A stretch of 64,000 bases of DNA from Alphaproteobacteria bacterium (GCA_026400395.1 JAPLPD010000155.1:18738-82737), one strand, 5' to 3'. Shown: positions 1-10,042, numbered from the stretch's first letter. Translations and numbers: made by a program. Notes: generated by a model from the sequence alone, not told the origin.

Positions 1-274
1 CTATCTCGACGCCGATGAAAGCGTGCTGAAGCACTGGTACGTCGATCGATTCCTGACCCTGCGGGAGACCGCGTTCCGCGATCCGAAATCGTACTTCCAC
101 CGCTATTCGAAGCTGAGCGACGACGAAGCGGCGGCAACCGCCACCTCGATCTGGGACCGCATCAATCTGGTCAATCTGCACGAGAACATTCTGCCGACAA
201 GGCAGCGCGCCGATCTCATCCTCAAGAAGGGCGCGAGCCATATGGTCGAGGACGTGGCGCTGCGGAAATTGTGA
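1..274 (+). CDS. coaA: Type I pantothenate kinase, C-terminal part (5' end outside window)
   Basis: CoaA phosphorylates pantothenate with ATP, the first step of coenzyme A synthesis, in the cytoplasm. Only the last ~90 codons are present, open from base 2 and ending with TGA at 272-274. The fragment contains the features of the E. coli CoaA C-terminus: a WYVDRF segment, then [15 protein letters not shown], then [19 protein letters not shown] and a final VEDVALRK. The P-loop lies upstream of the window. The gene is followed after about 46 bases by the convergent end of a histidine kinase gene. Family assignment is confident because the whole visible tail aligns from memory without gaps. Confidence 0.93.
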   Translation, partial: YLDADESVLKHWYVDRFLTLRETAFRDPKSYFHRYSKLSDDEAAATATSIWDRINLVNLHENILPTRQRADLILKKGASHMVEDVALRKL

Positions 275-320
275 AGCGCCTGCGCTCGTGTCCCGGACGA
301 GTGCCCCAGGACATCTCTAT

Positions 321-2552
321 CTAAGCCGCCATCGCTGTTTTATCCGCCGCCTCGGCCAGCGCCGTTGCGAGACGGTCGCGGTCGAGCGGCTTCACCAGAA
401 AACCATCCATGCCGGCGGCGAAACAAGCCTCGCGATCCTCGGTGAAGGCGTTGGCAGTGAGCGCGACGATCGGCGTGCGTGGTCCGCCGCCTTCGGCGGC
501 GCGAATGCGCCGCGCGGCCTCCAGGCCGTCGATGCCCGGCATGTGCATGTCCATCAGGACAAGATCGTAAGGCGCGCCGGCGGCGTGCGCGGTATGCCAG
601 CGTTCGAACGCCAGAGCGCCGCTGTCGGCCATCACGGGCAGGTGTCCGAGGCGTGTCAGCAGCGTACGTGTGAGCAACGCGTTGATCTCGTTGTCCTCGG
701 CGACCAGCACGACCATCGGCTTCTGTGCGGTTTCCGCCGCCGGGGGGGCGCCCGGTTCGGGAGCGAGAGGCGGGCTTTCGATCGGTTGCTCGGCGCCGAG
801 TTGAGCCCTGAGCGAGGCGGCGCGGATCGGCTTCACTAGATAGCCGGCGAAGCCCGCCTCCATCAGCGCCGGCAGGCGGTGACGTTCGGCCGGCGTGATC
901 AGAACGATGCGCCGTGCCTGGGCAATCCCGGCGATGTGATTTGCGGCTTCGGCGCCGATCGAATGATCGACCAGCACGGCGTCCCAATGTCGCTGCGCGA
1001 AGAGCTCCGCCAGATGCGGCGCGAGATGCATCGCGCTGACGCCCCAGCGGGTAAGTTGCCGCTCGATCAGTGACGCTTCGATGGTCGGCGGCGCGATGAT
1101 CAGCACCGACAGATGGGAGAAATCAGTGGCTTCGGGATTCGCGGTCTCCGAGCCGCCGTCTTCGGCGGCGGGCAGCGGTACGATGGCGCGGAAGCTCGTG
1201 CCTTCGCCGGGCACGCTATCGACCTCGATGCGGCCGCCCATCCGCTCAACGATGCGTTTGGAGATTGCGAGCCCCAATCCGGTGCCGCCGAACTTGCGGG
1301 CCAAACCGCCTTCGGCTTGTTCGAACTCCTGGAAGATTCGCGCCTGCTGTTCACGCGCGATACCGATGCCGGTGTCGCGGACCTGGAACACGATTTCGCC
1401 GCCGAGGAAGCCCGACTCGACGATCACCGCGACGCTGCCGTTCTCGGTGAACTTGATGGCGTTGCCGGCGAGATTGAGCAGCACCTGCCGCAGCCGCGTC
1501 GGATCGCCGATCACGCGGGCCGGCAAACCTTCATCGACGTCGGAGGCGATTTCCAGCCCCTTTGCCTGGGCGCGTGGCCCGAGCAGTTCGACGATATCCT
1601 CGACCATCGCCGTCAGTGAGAACGGCTGGGTGTCCAGCTCCAGCTTGCCGGCTTCGATCTTGGAAAAATCTAGAATGTCCTCGATCAGCGACAACAGTGC
1701 CGCGCCGGATGTTTGGGTGGCTTTGACGTAGGTCGCCTGTTCCGGTGTCAGCGGGGTATCCTGTAGCAGTCCCGCCATTCCGAGGATGCCGTTCAGCGGC
1801 GTGCGGATTTCGTGCGAGACCATGGCAAGGAAGCGCGACTTGGCGCCGCTCGCGGCCTCCGCGGCATCGCGCGCCTGGCCCAGCGCGCGTTCGGCCTCGA
1901 TGCGGTCGGTGACGTCACGGCCGACGCTCTGCACCTCGGCGTGGTCGGACTTTTCGGACCACACGACCACTTCGCGCCACGCGAGCCAGCGCGGGCCGTC
2001 GGCGGTCATGATTTGCTCGTCGAGGAGCCGGGTGCGATCCGGCAACACGCTGTCGCGGCCCTGCTGCAGCGACGGCAGGGCATGGGCGCTGCCGAGCAGC
2101 AGCTCGCGCGGCCGCCCGGCGAGCAGGCAATAGGCGTCGTTGACGTAGGTGATGCGGCCCAGGTTGTCGCGGCGTACGATCAGGTCGCCCTGCGCTTCCA
2201 GCAGACTGGTGGCGCGCGCCTCGGCCTCCTTCAACTCCCAAGTGCCGTCGGCCAGCTCCTCGCAGCGGATCCTGGCGCGCTTGAGTTCGAGCCAGAGACG
2301 GCTGTTGCGCGACAGCACCATCAGCATGATGCCGCACAGCAGGCAGAACATTCCGCCGGTGCCGATCGCGAAGGTCGTCGGATCGTAGACCGATTCGTTG
2401 ACGTGAAAGAGATAGGAAAGCAGCACCGAAGCCGTCGCCAAAGCGCCGATGACAATGAAGGTCCAGGGCAGCAGCGACTGCGCCATACGGCGAACGGCAC
2501 GATACCGCTTGCGTGGCTTGCCGGTGTTGGGACGAACCTGAATCAAACGCAT
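321..2552 (-). CDS. Membrane hybrid sensor histidine kinase with PAS and two receiver domains
   Basis: A 743-residue two-component hybrid kinase. Two membrane segments (about 29-50 and 61-82) precede a PAS-like domain (about 113-220), a HisKA domain with the phospho-acceptor His247 in SHEIRTPLNG, and a HATPase_c domain (N360/N364, DTGIGI at 393-398, GTGLGL at 423-428). Receiver 1 (about 480-585) keeps Asp529 and Lys574 but has IIAPP where the acidic Mg-binding pair should be, so it is probably a degenerate receiver. Receiver 2 (about 612-735) is complete, with Glu619/Asp620, Asp668, Thr699 and Lys721. The ATG at 2552 is chosen because GGGAAGGG lies just upstream; the frame stays open 72 codons further. 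No partner response regulator is adjacent, so the signal is unknown. Confidence 0.88.
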   Translation of the reverse strand: MRLIQVRPNTGKPRKRYRAVRRMAQSLLPWTFIVIGALATASVLLSYLFHVNESVYDPTTFAIGTGGMFCLLCGIMLMVLSRNSRLWLELKRARIRCEELADGTWELKEAEARATSLLEAQGDLIVRRDNLGRITYVNDAYCLLAGRPRELLLGSAHALPSLQQGRDSVLPDRTRLLDEQIMTADGPRWLAWREVVVWSEKSDHAEVQSVGRDVTDRIEAERALGQARDAAEAASGAKSRFLAMVSHEIRTPLNGILGMAGLLQDTPLTPEQATYVKATQTSGAALLSLIEDILDFSKIEAGKLELDTQPFSLTAMVEDIVELLGPRAQAKGLEIASDVDEGLPARVIGDPTRLRQVLLNLAGNAIKFTENGSVAVIVESGFLGGEIVFQVRDTGIGIAREQQARIFQEFEQAEGGLARKFGGTGLGLAISKRIVERMGGRIEVDSVPGEGTSFRAIVPLPAAEDGGSETANPEATDFSHLSVLIIAPPTIEASLIERQLTRWGVSAMHLAPHLAELFAQRHWDAVLVDHSIGAEAANHIAGIAQARRIVLITPAERHRLPALMEAGFAGYLVKPIRAASLRAQLGAEQPIESPPLAPEPGAPPAAETAQKPMVVLVAEDNEINALLTRTLLTRLGHLPVMADSGALAFERWHTAHAAGAPYDLVLMDMHMPGIDGLEAARRIRAAEGGGPRTPIVALTANAFTEDREACFAAGMDGFLVKPLDRDRLATALAEAADKTAMAA

Positions 2553-2722
2553 ACACGGGCCCTTCCCACGACAGGCGGCCCACGGCGCAACGTGCCCCGC
2601 GGCGACCTGTTTTATCCGGAGTTTGCGACGGGGATTGTGCTCGGGAACCCTTGCGATTCCCCTTATCGGCGCGGCGTTAATGACTTGGCATGGTTGACGC
2701 CAAGCTAACGGGCGTTTGCCCG

Positions 2723-3187
2723 CTACCGGATCGAGCCGGTGACGTCGCGCTGCTGATTGGTCTTCCACATGGCCGCGAGAAGCGCCGCGGCGTCCTGCTG
2801 CGAGAACCGCACCGAATGAACGTAAATCTTGAAGTCGGAGGCGGCGATATCAGCAGACAGATTGACGGTAACGTCGGGCTTGGATGTGCCGGCATCAAGC
2901 GTCACGGTGCGGATCGGCGTCGCAGAGCGGCAGGGCGCCTGCTCCTTGCCGCTGAAGTCGTCGACCAGCACAAAATCGGCGAGCGCGGCGCTGTCGACAA
3001 GCTGCATCCGCAGGTCCGGCCGGGCCTCGTTGCCGGCGATCTTGATACGGAAATCAGGCGCTGAGGCGTCGCGGGCGATCTGGTAGGTGGTGGCGCCGCT
3101 GGCGAAGCACAGTGCTTCCTTGGTCGGCGCGAAAGTCGAATGCGCGGCGGCCGGAACGGCGACGGCGGCGACGAGGATGAGACTTTT
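2723..3187 (-). pseudogene. Small secreted protein whose expected start codon reads TAG
   Basis: The frame encodes about 154 residues beginning KSLILVAAVAVPAAAHS, a textbook Sec signal peptide core with a signal-peptidase site, followed by FAPTKEALCFASG and a soluble domain with no family that I recognise. The codon directly before the first Lys (3190-3188) is TAG, and no ATG, GTG or TTG occurs in this frame before the internal ATG at 3007, which would remove the whole signal peptide. Either the start codon has been lost by mutation or the sequence is wrong here. A shortened 94-residue cytoplasmic product from 3007 is possible but unlikely to work. The gene lies between the histidine kinase and a divergent cupin gene. 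Confidence 0.55.
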
Positions 3188-3305
3188 CTAAATGCGATTC
3201 ACGCATAACAGGCTAGAGCCCGTATGGTTACCAGGGGTTTTAATGGAGTTGACCGCCGCGCCTATGCTACGGGACAGTCTCGAAAAGCAGAATCCGGGAG
3301 AGATC

Positions 3306-4334
3306 ATGGCAGTCGCCAGCCGCGCGAATTCCGATTACGGGCGCTTCGTTGACGAAGTGAAGGACATGAGCCTGTTCCCGCTGTGGGAGCGGGTCGGCGG
3401 TCTCAAGCCCGGCACCAAGTGCCTGCCGGCGCACTGGAGCTACGAGTCGGTGCGGCCGCAGTTGCTGCTTGCGTGCGAGATGGTCACCAAGAAGGAGGCA
3501 TCCCGGCGCGTGCTGTGCCTGGAGAATCCGACGCTGCGCGGGACGACGTTCATCTGCGACTCGCTGTTCGCCGGTTTGCAGATCATCATGCCGGGCGAGG
3601 TCGCGCCGTCGCACCGCCACACACCGAGCGCACTGCGCTTCATCGTCGAGGGCGAAGGGGCCTATACGGCGGTCGCCGGCGAGAAGCTGCCGATGAAGCT
3701 GGGCGACTTTGTGGTGACGCCGGCCTGGGCCTGGCATGACCACGGCAACCTCGGCACCACGCCGGTTGTCTGGCTCGATGGTCTCGACACCCCGTTCGCG
3801 CGCTTTTTCGGTGCGGCGTTCTATGAGCCGTATCCGGAAGACACCCAGCCGATCAACCGGCCGCAAGGCGAATCCATCGACGTGTACGGCACCAACATGC
3901 TGCCGGCTGACTACCAGTCGGACGGCCAGTCGTCGCCGGTCTTGATCTATCCCTACGAACGCACGCGTGCCGCGCTCGACAGCATGGCCAAGGCGGGAAA
4001 GCTGCATCCGGCGCACGGCTACCGGCTGCGCTACGCCAATCCGGCGACCGGCAAGCACCCGTTCCCGACCATGGCGGTGTCGATGCAACGGATGCCGGCG
4101 GGCTTTGCCGGCGCAACCTACCGCTCGACGGGCGCCAGCGTGTTCGCCGTTCACAAGGGCACGGGCCGCGTGAAGCTTGGCGACGCCGAGCATGCGCTCG
4201 CGCCGCACGACGTGTTCGTCGCGCCGCCGTGGGTGCCGTACAGCTTCAGTGCTGAAAGCGACGTCGAGCTGTTCAGCTATTCCGATCGCGCCGGCCAGGA
4301 GGCGCTGGGCTATTGGCGCGAACAGGTGGGCTGA
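3306..4334 (+). CDS. Cupin dioxygenase, gentisate 1,2-dioxygenase-like (N-terminal metal site only)
   Basis: A 342-residue bicupin of the gentisate/1-hydroxy-2-naphthoate/salicylate dioxygenase group, which cleave aromatic rings with non-haem Fe(II). The N-terminal cupin carries candidate ligands His103 and His105 (PSHRHTPSALRF) and His144/His146 (WAWHDHGN). The C-terminal cupin (about 250-335) has lost its histidines: YRSTGASVF replaces the HxH strand and WVPYSF replaces the WHxH strand. The ATG at 3306 is preferred because GGGAGAG lies 5 bases upstream; the frame is open further upstream. The gene stands alone, with no maleylpyruvate isomerase or fumarylpyruvate hydrolase nearby, so the substrate is open. 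A second, two-site relative is at 60545. Confidence 0.82.
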   Translation: MAVASRANSDYGRFVDEVKDMSLFPLWERVGGLKPGTKCLPAHWSYESVRPQLLLACEMVTKKEASRRVLCLENPTLRGTTFICDSLFAGLQIIMPGEVAPSHRHTPSALRFIVEGEGAYTAVAGEKLPMKLGDFVVTPAWAWHDHGNLGTTPVVWLDGLDTPFARFFGAAFYEPYPEDTQPINRPQGESIDVYGTNMLPADYQSDGQSSPVLIYPYERTRAALDSMAKAGKLHPAHGYRLRYANPATGKHPFPTMAVSMQRMPAGFAGATYRSTGASVFAVHKGTGRVKLGDAEHALAPHDVFVAPPWVPYSFSAESDVELFSYSDRAGQEALGYWREQVG

Positions 4335-4355
4335 TCGTCCCGCAATAACGCTGTT

Positions 4356-5994
4356 TCAGGCGGCGCGCCGGGCTTCGTCGGTCAGCGCGCGATAGCTCAG
4401 CGCTTCGGCCAGATGCACGCGGCCGACTTTTTCCGCGCCGTCGAGATCGGCCAGGGTGCGCGCGACCCGCAGCACCCGGTGATAGCCGCGCGCCGAGAGC
4501 CGCATGGCGTCGGCAGCGTCGCGCAGCAACGAAAGTCCGGCTTTGTCCGGCTTCGAGACCTCTTCGAGGATGGCGGCCGGCGAGGCGGAGTTCGTCGTGA
4601 CGTTGTACAGTCCCAGCGCGGCGTAACGCTCCGCTTGCACGGCGCGGGCGGCGGCGACGCGCGCGGCGACCTCTTTGCTGCCTTCGGCCGGCGGCGGCAG
4701 GATCAGGTCCGCGGCGGTGACCGCCGGCACCTCGATGTTGAGATCGATGCGGTCGAGCAACGGCCCCGACAGTTTGGTCTGGTACTCCGCGGCGCAGCGG
4801 GTGTTCGGCCCGCGTCGGCAGGTGAATCCCGGGTCGCTGGCGCGGCCGCAGCGGCACGGGTTCATGGCCGCGATCAGCATGAAGCGCGCCGGATAGGTGA
4901 CGCGGTGGTTGGCGCGGGAGATGGCGACTTCGCCGGTTTCCAGCGGCTGGCGCAGCGCATCCAGCGCCTGAGCCTGGAATTCCGGAATGTCAATCGGCGT
5001 TGGATCGGGACCCCTTATCGGCATCCAAAAGGGACCCCTTTGAGCGGCGGGTTCGGCCGGTAGCGCTCGCGCCGTCGGAGCTGGCCGGGGTTGCGGAGAC
5101 GGCGCGAGTCTGCGCAAAGCGATCCGAGCGCGGCCAACTCGATCCGATAGCTGGCGTCACGCTCCCGTTAAACCGCGCTAGCGCGTCGTTTTTGAGCCAA
5201 GCCGGTACCCACATAGCGGTGAGCACCGATTTCGCACTGCTTGACGGCCTAATGCAATCTACGAGCCCGAAGCAGTAATGGTAGCTCTGGTGCGGCGCTC
5301 ACACTCTGTCGTTGCAAACATAGCACGCTAGTTTTATCGCGCACTACTTGAGCAGGTTGTGTCCGCCGGCGGCGGCGACTTCCAGGGCGCGCTTGGCGCT
5401 TTCCTGGCCTTTGATGTCGGAGAGGTCGAGCGTCGCGCCTGGAGTTTCGGCACGAATGGCGGGCTTTGGCCGCGACAGCACCTGGGTGCCCTTGAAGTGG
5501 TTGGCGAGCTGGATGAGCGACGACGGCGCGACAATCTCCATCTCCGGGCTGGCCCAGGCGGCCTCCGGTCCGCATGCGGCGGGACAGATCAGCCCCTCGC
5601 TGCGCGAGTTGGCGCCGATCGCCGCCGGCAGCGCGCCCGCCACCGCAGCGATCGAGCCGTCGAGGCCGAGTTCGCCCAGCACCGTGAAGCCCGCGAGCGC
5701 ATCGTTCGGTACCGCGCCGATCGCTGCCATCAAGCCGAGCGCGATCGGCAGATCGTAGTGGCTGCCTTCCTTGGGCAGATCGGCGGGCGCCAGATTGATG
5801 GTGATGCGGCGCGCCGGCAGCGCCAGACCCGAGGCGACCAGCGCCGCGCGAACGCGCTCCTTGGCTTCGGATACGGCCTTATCCGGCAGCCCGACGATGT
5901 TGAAGGCGGGCAGGCCCGGCGCGACCTGAACCTGCACGTCCACCGCGCGGGCTTCGATGCCCTCGAACGCCACCGTCGAAACGCGCTGGACCAT
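4356..5994 (-). pseudogene. comM: Broken ComM/YifB Mg-chelatase-like AAA+ ATPase
   Basis: ComM is a hexameric helicase of the Mg-chelatase family that helps branch migration during natural transformation. The N-terminal part (5994 down to 5350) runs from MVQRVSTVAF through the Lon-protease-like fold to AAAGGHNLL, immediately before the Walker A loop, then ends at TAG (5346-5344). The C-terminal part resumes near 4985 at PEFQAQALDALRQPLE and is intact to 4356, including the CRCG cysteine region and the arginine-rich sensor region. About 85-90 residues containing Walker A and Walker B are missing, replaced by about 360 bases of unrelated DNA with an IS21-like end. The product cannot bind ATP, so the gene is inactive. 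Confidence 0.9.
4988..5349. mobile_element. IS21-like insertion sequence remnant inside comM
   Basis: This stretch interrupts comM. Its comM-proximal end begins TGTCAATCGG at 4988 and soon carries two close copies of GGGACCCCTT (about 5008-5040) separated by ATCGGCATCCAAAA, the kind of subterminal repeat I associate with IS21-family ends in rhizobia. The other end (near 5349) shows no matching inverted terminus, and no istA or istB reading frame is present. It looks like a deletion derivative: one IS end plus unrelated sequence, with loss of about 265 bases of comM. The family call comes from memory of the terminal motif only. Confidence 0.5.
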
Positions 5995-6164
5995 GTTGCC
6001 CCAAGTGCAGCCCTCAAGAGAGCTGCTTCAAGCCGCCCGGAAAGGTAGCAGAGCCAATTGTGGCGCACAAGAACATTTGCAGAACAAAACGACTCGATTA
6101 CAGTGCCAGGGCCATTCCTCGACGACAACCCCAAGCTGTAACCAAAACCGCAAAGAGGACTGCC

Positions 6165-6350
6165 ATGATCGATCTGAAGACACTCGCCATCGAGATGCAA
6201 CAGGCGCGGCAGGCGCGCCTTGACGCTCAGGCCGCCGGCTCCGAGGTCGAGGAGCTGATCTGGACCGTCCAACATTTCGAGCCCGGCAAGCAGCGCATGG
6301 TGTTCATGATCGATGTGGGTGAGCCGGAGCCGTTCGAAGCGGCGCACTAG
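6165..6350 (+). CDS. Small conserved hypothetical protein (61 aa)
   Basis: A 61-residue acidic protein starting MIDLKTLAIEMQQARQARL. It has an N-terminal amphipathic helix rich in Gln/Ala/Arg and a C-terminal half with an EELIWTVQHF segment and VFMIDVGEPEPF. The ATG at 6165 is supported by AAAGAGGA eight bases upstream; the frame is open further upstream but that region lacks coding character. I do not recognise a named family. It lies between broken comM (divergent) and a GST gene on the same strand, 62 bases apart, so the two might be cotranscribed. Confidence 0.65.
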   Translation: MIDLKTLAIEMQQARQARLDAQAAGSEVEELIWTVQHFEPGKQRMVFMIDVGEPEPFEAAH

Positions 6351-6412
6351 CGCGACAAGCCTCCAAGGCGCTCTATGATGGCCGGAGATTCGTTCCCGCT
6401 CCCGGAGACATC

Positions 6413-7246
6413 ATGGTCCAACTTGTCGATAGTGACATCAAGACTCGCGAAGTCCTGGGCTGGAAGGGAGTGCATGTGTTGCACTTCACCGGCTCGTCTT
6501 GCTCGCAAAAGCTGCGCATCTTTCTTAACCTGAAGGGCATCCCGTGGGAGTCACATCCCATCGATCTGCCCAGCAACGAGAACTTTCGGCCGTGGTTTCT
6601 CGGCATTAATCCGCGCGGGCTCCTGCCGGTGCTGGTGCATGACGGCGCGGTGCATATCGAGAGCAACGACATCATCCAGTATCTGGAGAAGACGTTTCCC
6701 ACGCCGCGGCTGATTCCGGCCGGCCATGAGAACGAGGTTGCCGCGCTGCTCAAGCACGAGGACGATCTGCATCTCGATCTGCGCACCCTGAGTTTTCGCT
6801 TCGTGTTCGCGCCGCCCGGTCCGCCGAAGCCTGCCGAGGCGCTGGCGAGCTACGCGGCGAACGGCACCGGCACGGTGCAAGGGCTGCATGACAGCGACAA
6901 GGACATACAAATCGAGTTCTGGCAGCGCGCGGCGAAGGAAGGCTTCAGCGACGACCGGGTCCGCGCCTCCGCGCAGAAATTTCGCGCCGAGTTCGAGGCC
7001 CTCAACCAGCGGCTCACGCAGCTTCCTTACTTGATGGGCGAAAATCTCGGCGTGCTCGATATCGCCTGGTTCATCTACGCATTCCGGCTTTCGCTCGCCG
7101 GCTATCCGATGAAGCGGTTGCATCCGCGGGTGAGCGCCTGGGTCGAACGGCTGCACGCGCGGCCGGAGTTTGCCAAGGAGGTCACCGGCACACGGAAGCC
7201 GGCAACCCAAGTCGGTCCGACGCTGGAAATGGTGGCCGGGCTTTAG
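6413..7246 (+). CDS. Glutathione S-transferase family protein
   Basis: A 277-residue GST-fold protein. The N-terminal thioredoxin-like domain (about 20-105) includes [18 protein letters not shown], a cis-Pro region (NPRGLLPVL) and the glutathione gamma-Glu binding signature [10 protein letters not shown]. An all-helical C-terminal domain follows with the N-capping-box-like [12 protein letters not shown]. It has a CSQK active-site region rather than the CPYC of glutaredoxins. GGAGAC lies just before the ATG at 6413. It runs convergent with gshB, which makes glutathione, and the two genes nearly abut at 7243-7246. The substrate cannot be deduced. Confidence 0.85.
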   Translation: MVQLVDSDIKTREVLGWKGVHVLHFTGSSCSQKLRIFLNLKGIPWESHPIDLPSNENFRPWFLGINPRGLLPVLVHDGAVHIESNDIIQYLEKTFPTPRLIPAGHENEVAALLKHEDDLHLDLRTLSFRFVFAPPGPPKPAEALASYAANGTGTVQGLHDSDKDIQIEFWQRAAKEGFSDDRVRASAQKFRAEFEALNQRLTQLPYLMGENLGVLDIAWFIYAFRLSLAGYPMKRLHPRVSAWVERLHARPEFAKEVTGTRKPATQVGPTLEMVAGL

Positions 7247-8187
7247 CCCTTCCGCTTCGTCTCGATCTTGTCCCAAATCATCGCGGCGATGTCTGGCCCG
7301 CCGAGATTGCGGATGGCGCGGACCCCGGTGGGCGAGGTGACGTTGATTTCGGTGAGCCAGCCGCCGATCACGTCGATCCCCACGAAAAGCAATCCGCGCT
7401 GCCGCAGCGCCGGGCCGATGGTCTGGCAGATTTCGCGTTCGCGCGGAGTCAATTCGGTGTCCTTCGGCGAGCCGCCGCGCACCATGTTCGAGCGCAGATC
7501 GTCCGCCGCCGGCACGCGGTTCACCGCGCCGGCATACTCTCCGTCGACCAGGATGATGCGCTTGTCGCCGTCACGGACCTCGGGAAGGAATTTCTGAACC
7601 ACCCAGGCCTCGCGGAAGGTGACCGAGAACATGTCGTACAGCGAGCCGAAGTTGAGGTCCTCGCGGGTGAGCCGGAACACTGCGCCGCCGCCGTGACCGT
7701 ACAGTGGCTTCATCACGATGTCGCCGTGCTCGGCGCGGAACGCCTTGATCTCGGCGAGATCGCGGGTGAGCAGGGTCGGCGGCATCAGTTGCGGAAACTC
7801 GGTGACGAAGATTTTCTCCGGCGCGTTGCGCACCGAGGCGGGATCGTTGACCACCAGCGTCTTCGGATGGATGCGTTCGAGCAGATGCGTTGTGGTGATG
7901 TAGTTGAGGTCGAACGGCGGGTCCTGACGCAGCAGCACCACGTCGAACGACGACAGATCGGTGCGCTTGGCCTCGCCGAGCGTGAAGTGATCGCCAGCCT
8001 TGTCGCGCACGCTGAGCGATTGGACGGCGGCGAACACGCCGACGCTGCTCATCGCCATCCGGTCCGGTGTGTAATAGCTCAGCGTGTGCCCCCGCGCCTG
8101 CGCCTCAAGTAGAAGCGCGAAGGTTGAATCCCCGCGAACGTTGATCCGCTCGATCGGGTCCATCTGCACCGCGACATTCAAAGCCAT
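7243..8187 (-). CDS. gshB: Glutathione synthetase
   Basis: GshB joins gamma-glutamylcysteine and glycine using ATP, the last step of glutathione synthesis. The 314-residue protein is the normal length. It begins [17 protein letters not shown] and carries the ATP-grasp features: [12 protein letters not shown], the [15 protein letters not shown] segment, and the Mg-binding [13 protein letters not shown] near the C-terminus. In many alphaproteobacteria gshB follows rsmI-yraN directly; here a chemoreceptor gene in the opposite orientation sits between yraN and gshB. Its stop overlaps the stop of the convergent GST gene by four bases. Confidence 0.95.
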   Translation of the reverse strand: MALNVAVQMDPIERINVRGDSTFALLLEAQARGHTLSYYTPDRMAMSSVGVFAAVQSLSVRDKAGDHFTLGEAKRTDLSSFDVVLLRQDPPFDLNYITTTHLLERIHPKTLVVNDPASVRNAPEKIFVTEFPQLMPPTLLTRDLAEIKAFRAEHGDIVMKPLYGHGGGAVFRLTREDLNFGSLYDMFSVTFREAWVVQKFLPEVRDGDKRIILVDGEYAGAVNRVPAADDLRSNMVRGGSPKDTELTPREREICQTIGPALRQRGLLFVGIDVIGGWLTEINVTSPTGVRAIRNLGGPDIAAMIWDKIETKRKG

Positions 8188-8285
8188 AGCCGTTCCTTTA
8201 TGTGATCACCGCGCGGCGCGTACAGCGTAAACGAAAGGTTAATATCTTACCGCCAATCTGCGGAAATTGGCGCGGGAACGTTTTA

Positions 8286-9993
8286 ATGGGCCTCTCTCAT
8301 ATAACGAACAACAGACTGTTCCCGAGGCTATCGATCGCCGGAAAGCTTTACGCGATCTTCGCCCTGCTCGCCACCGCAACCGTTGCGCTGGCGCTGGTGG
8401 CGGTCATCAACGCGCGCCGCCATGTGGCGCTGACCGATGAGTTCGAGGCGGCGCTGCAGGGCTCGCAGAACGTCGAACGCATCAACGGCCTGATCTACGC
8501 CGTCGTCATGGATGGACGCGGCGTATACATGTCGTCCGACCCGGCTGCCGTCAAAAACTTCGCCGCCGGACTGCTGAAATTCAATGATCAGATTCTGAAT
8601 ATCGTCAACGGTTGGGAGCGAACGGTGCGGCCCGAAGAAGCCGCGCAATTCGCACCGTTCGCTGCGCGGATTCGCGAATTCCACGCCTTCCGAAAGGAGT
8701 TGGCGCGGCTCGGCACCGAGGTTGGGCCAGCCGCGGCCCGCGCGTGGGGCGACAACGAGACCAGCCGCAACATCCGCATGGGGCTGAACCGGGATCTCGA
8801 TGGGCTGGGTGCGATGTATGCCAAGCAGGCGCGCGAAACATACGGCCGGATCGACAACGGTATCGATTTCACCGCTTGTCTGATGACCGTGCTGGCCGTT
8901 GTTGCGATCCTTCTTGCCGCATTTGGCGCAGCCACGATCGGTCGGGCCGTCGCGCGGCCTATCGCGGAACTCGTCCGCGTGACCGAACAGGTTGCCGAGG
9001 GTCATGCGCTACCGGTGCCCTACGGCACGCGGCGTGACGAAATCGGCGCGTTGTCGCGCTCGATCAGCGTGTTCCAGCACGCCCTGCATCACAACCAGGA
9101 GCTCAACCGTTCGATGGAGGCGGAGACGGCGGCGCGCGATTATCGCCAGGAGCACATCTCCGCCGAGATAGCAGCCTTCACCTCCGCGTCTGAGCGCAAC
9201 GTAGCCGAGCTTGGCGCCATCAGCGAGCAGATGCTGGACTCCGCTGCGCATCTGGCCGAGGCGGCCGACCGCGCTGCTCGCCGCACCCAAAGCGCCGGTT
9301 CCGCGTCCGCTGAAGCGTCCGCCAACGTGCGCGACATCGCCTCGGCGACCGATGAGCTCGCGGCTTCGGTCATGGAAATCGACCGTCAGGCGTCGCAGTC
9401 GAACGCCATCGCAGAAAAGGTTGCCGGCGAGGCCGAGCGCACCAACATTGCGGTGCAAGAGCTGAGCGAGGCGGCGCGGCGCATCGGCGATGTCGTTAGC
9501 CTGATCACCGACATTGCCGAGCAGACCAATTTGCTGGCGCTCAATGCCACCATTGAAGCCGCGCGGGCCGGCGAGGCCGGGCGTGGCTTTGCCGTGGGGG
9601 GCCGGAGAGGTCAAGGCGCTGGCCGGCCAGACCGCCAAGGCCACCGAGGACATCGCCAGGCAGATTGCCGATATGCAGCATGCGACCACCCGTTCGATCG
9701 AGGCGATCGAAGCGATCGAGACCACCATCCGCGACATCGGCATGATCAGCGGCGCAATCGCGGCGGCGGTGACCGAACAGGGGGTCGCGACCCAGGAGAT
9801 TGCCCGCAGCGTCGATGTGGCGGCGCGGCGGACCATGGAGACAGCGGAGGAGGTCAACCGCGTCGGCGATGCGGCCGAGAACACCCGCGCGAGCGTCAAC
9901 ACCGTGCGGTCAGTGGCGGATGAGCTGGGGGTCGTGGCCCGCCGCATTCGCGATCAGATGGAAGCCTTCTCGCAGAGCCTGCGCGCGGCCTGA
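8286..9993 (+). pseudogene. Methyl-accepting chemotaxis protein with a frameshift in the signalling tip
   Basis: A class of chemoreceptor that controls CheA from the membrane. From the ATG at 8286: TM1 at about 21-41, a four-helix-type sensory region with conserved NxRD-like segments, TM2 at about 195-218, HAMP, and a methyl-accepting coiled coil. The hairpin tip sequence reads [26 protein letters not shown] and then loses frame at a run of six G (9596-9601). The expected [23 protein letters not shown] continues in the +1 frame to a normal C-terminus ending at 9993. Read straight, the protein continues 110 codons in a nonsense frame to 9923. Corrected, it would be about 568 residues. A GTG GTG to G-run change plus one extra base explains the break. 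Possible causes are mutation, phase variation or a homopolymer sequencing error. Confidence 0.85.
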
Positions 9994-10042
9994 CCGAAGC
10001 GTCGCCTCGCTTCGCGGGGCCGCGGAATAACAAACTCTGAGA

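Noticed and set aside
4990-5226. 78-codon minus-strand frame inside the comM insertion
   Set aside because: It has no similarity that I recognise to a transposase, lies across the IS end motif, and its composition is that of chance translation.
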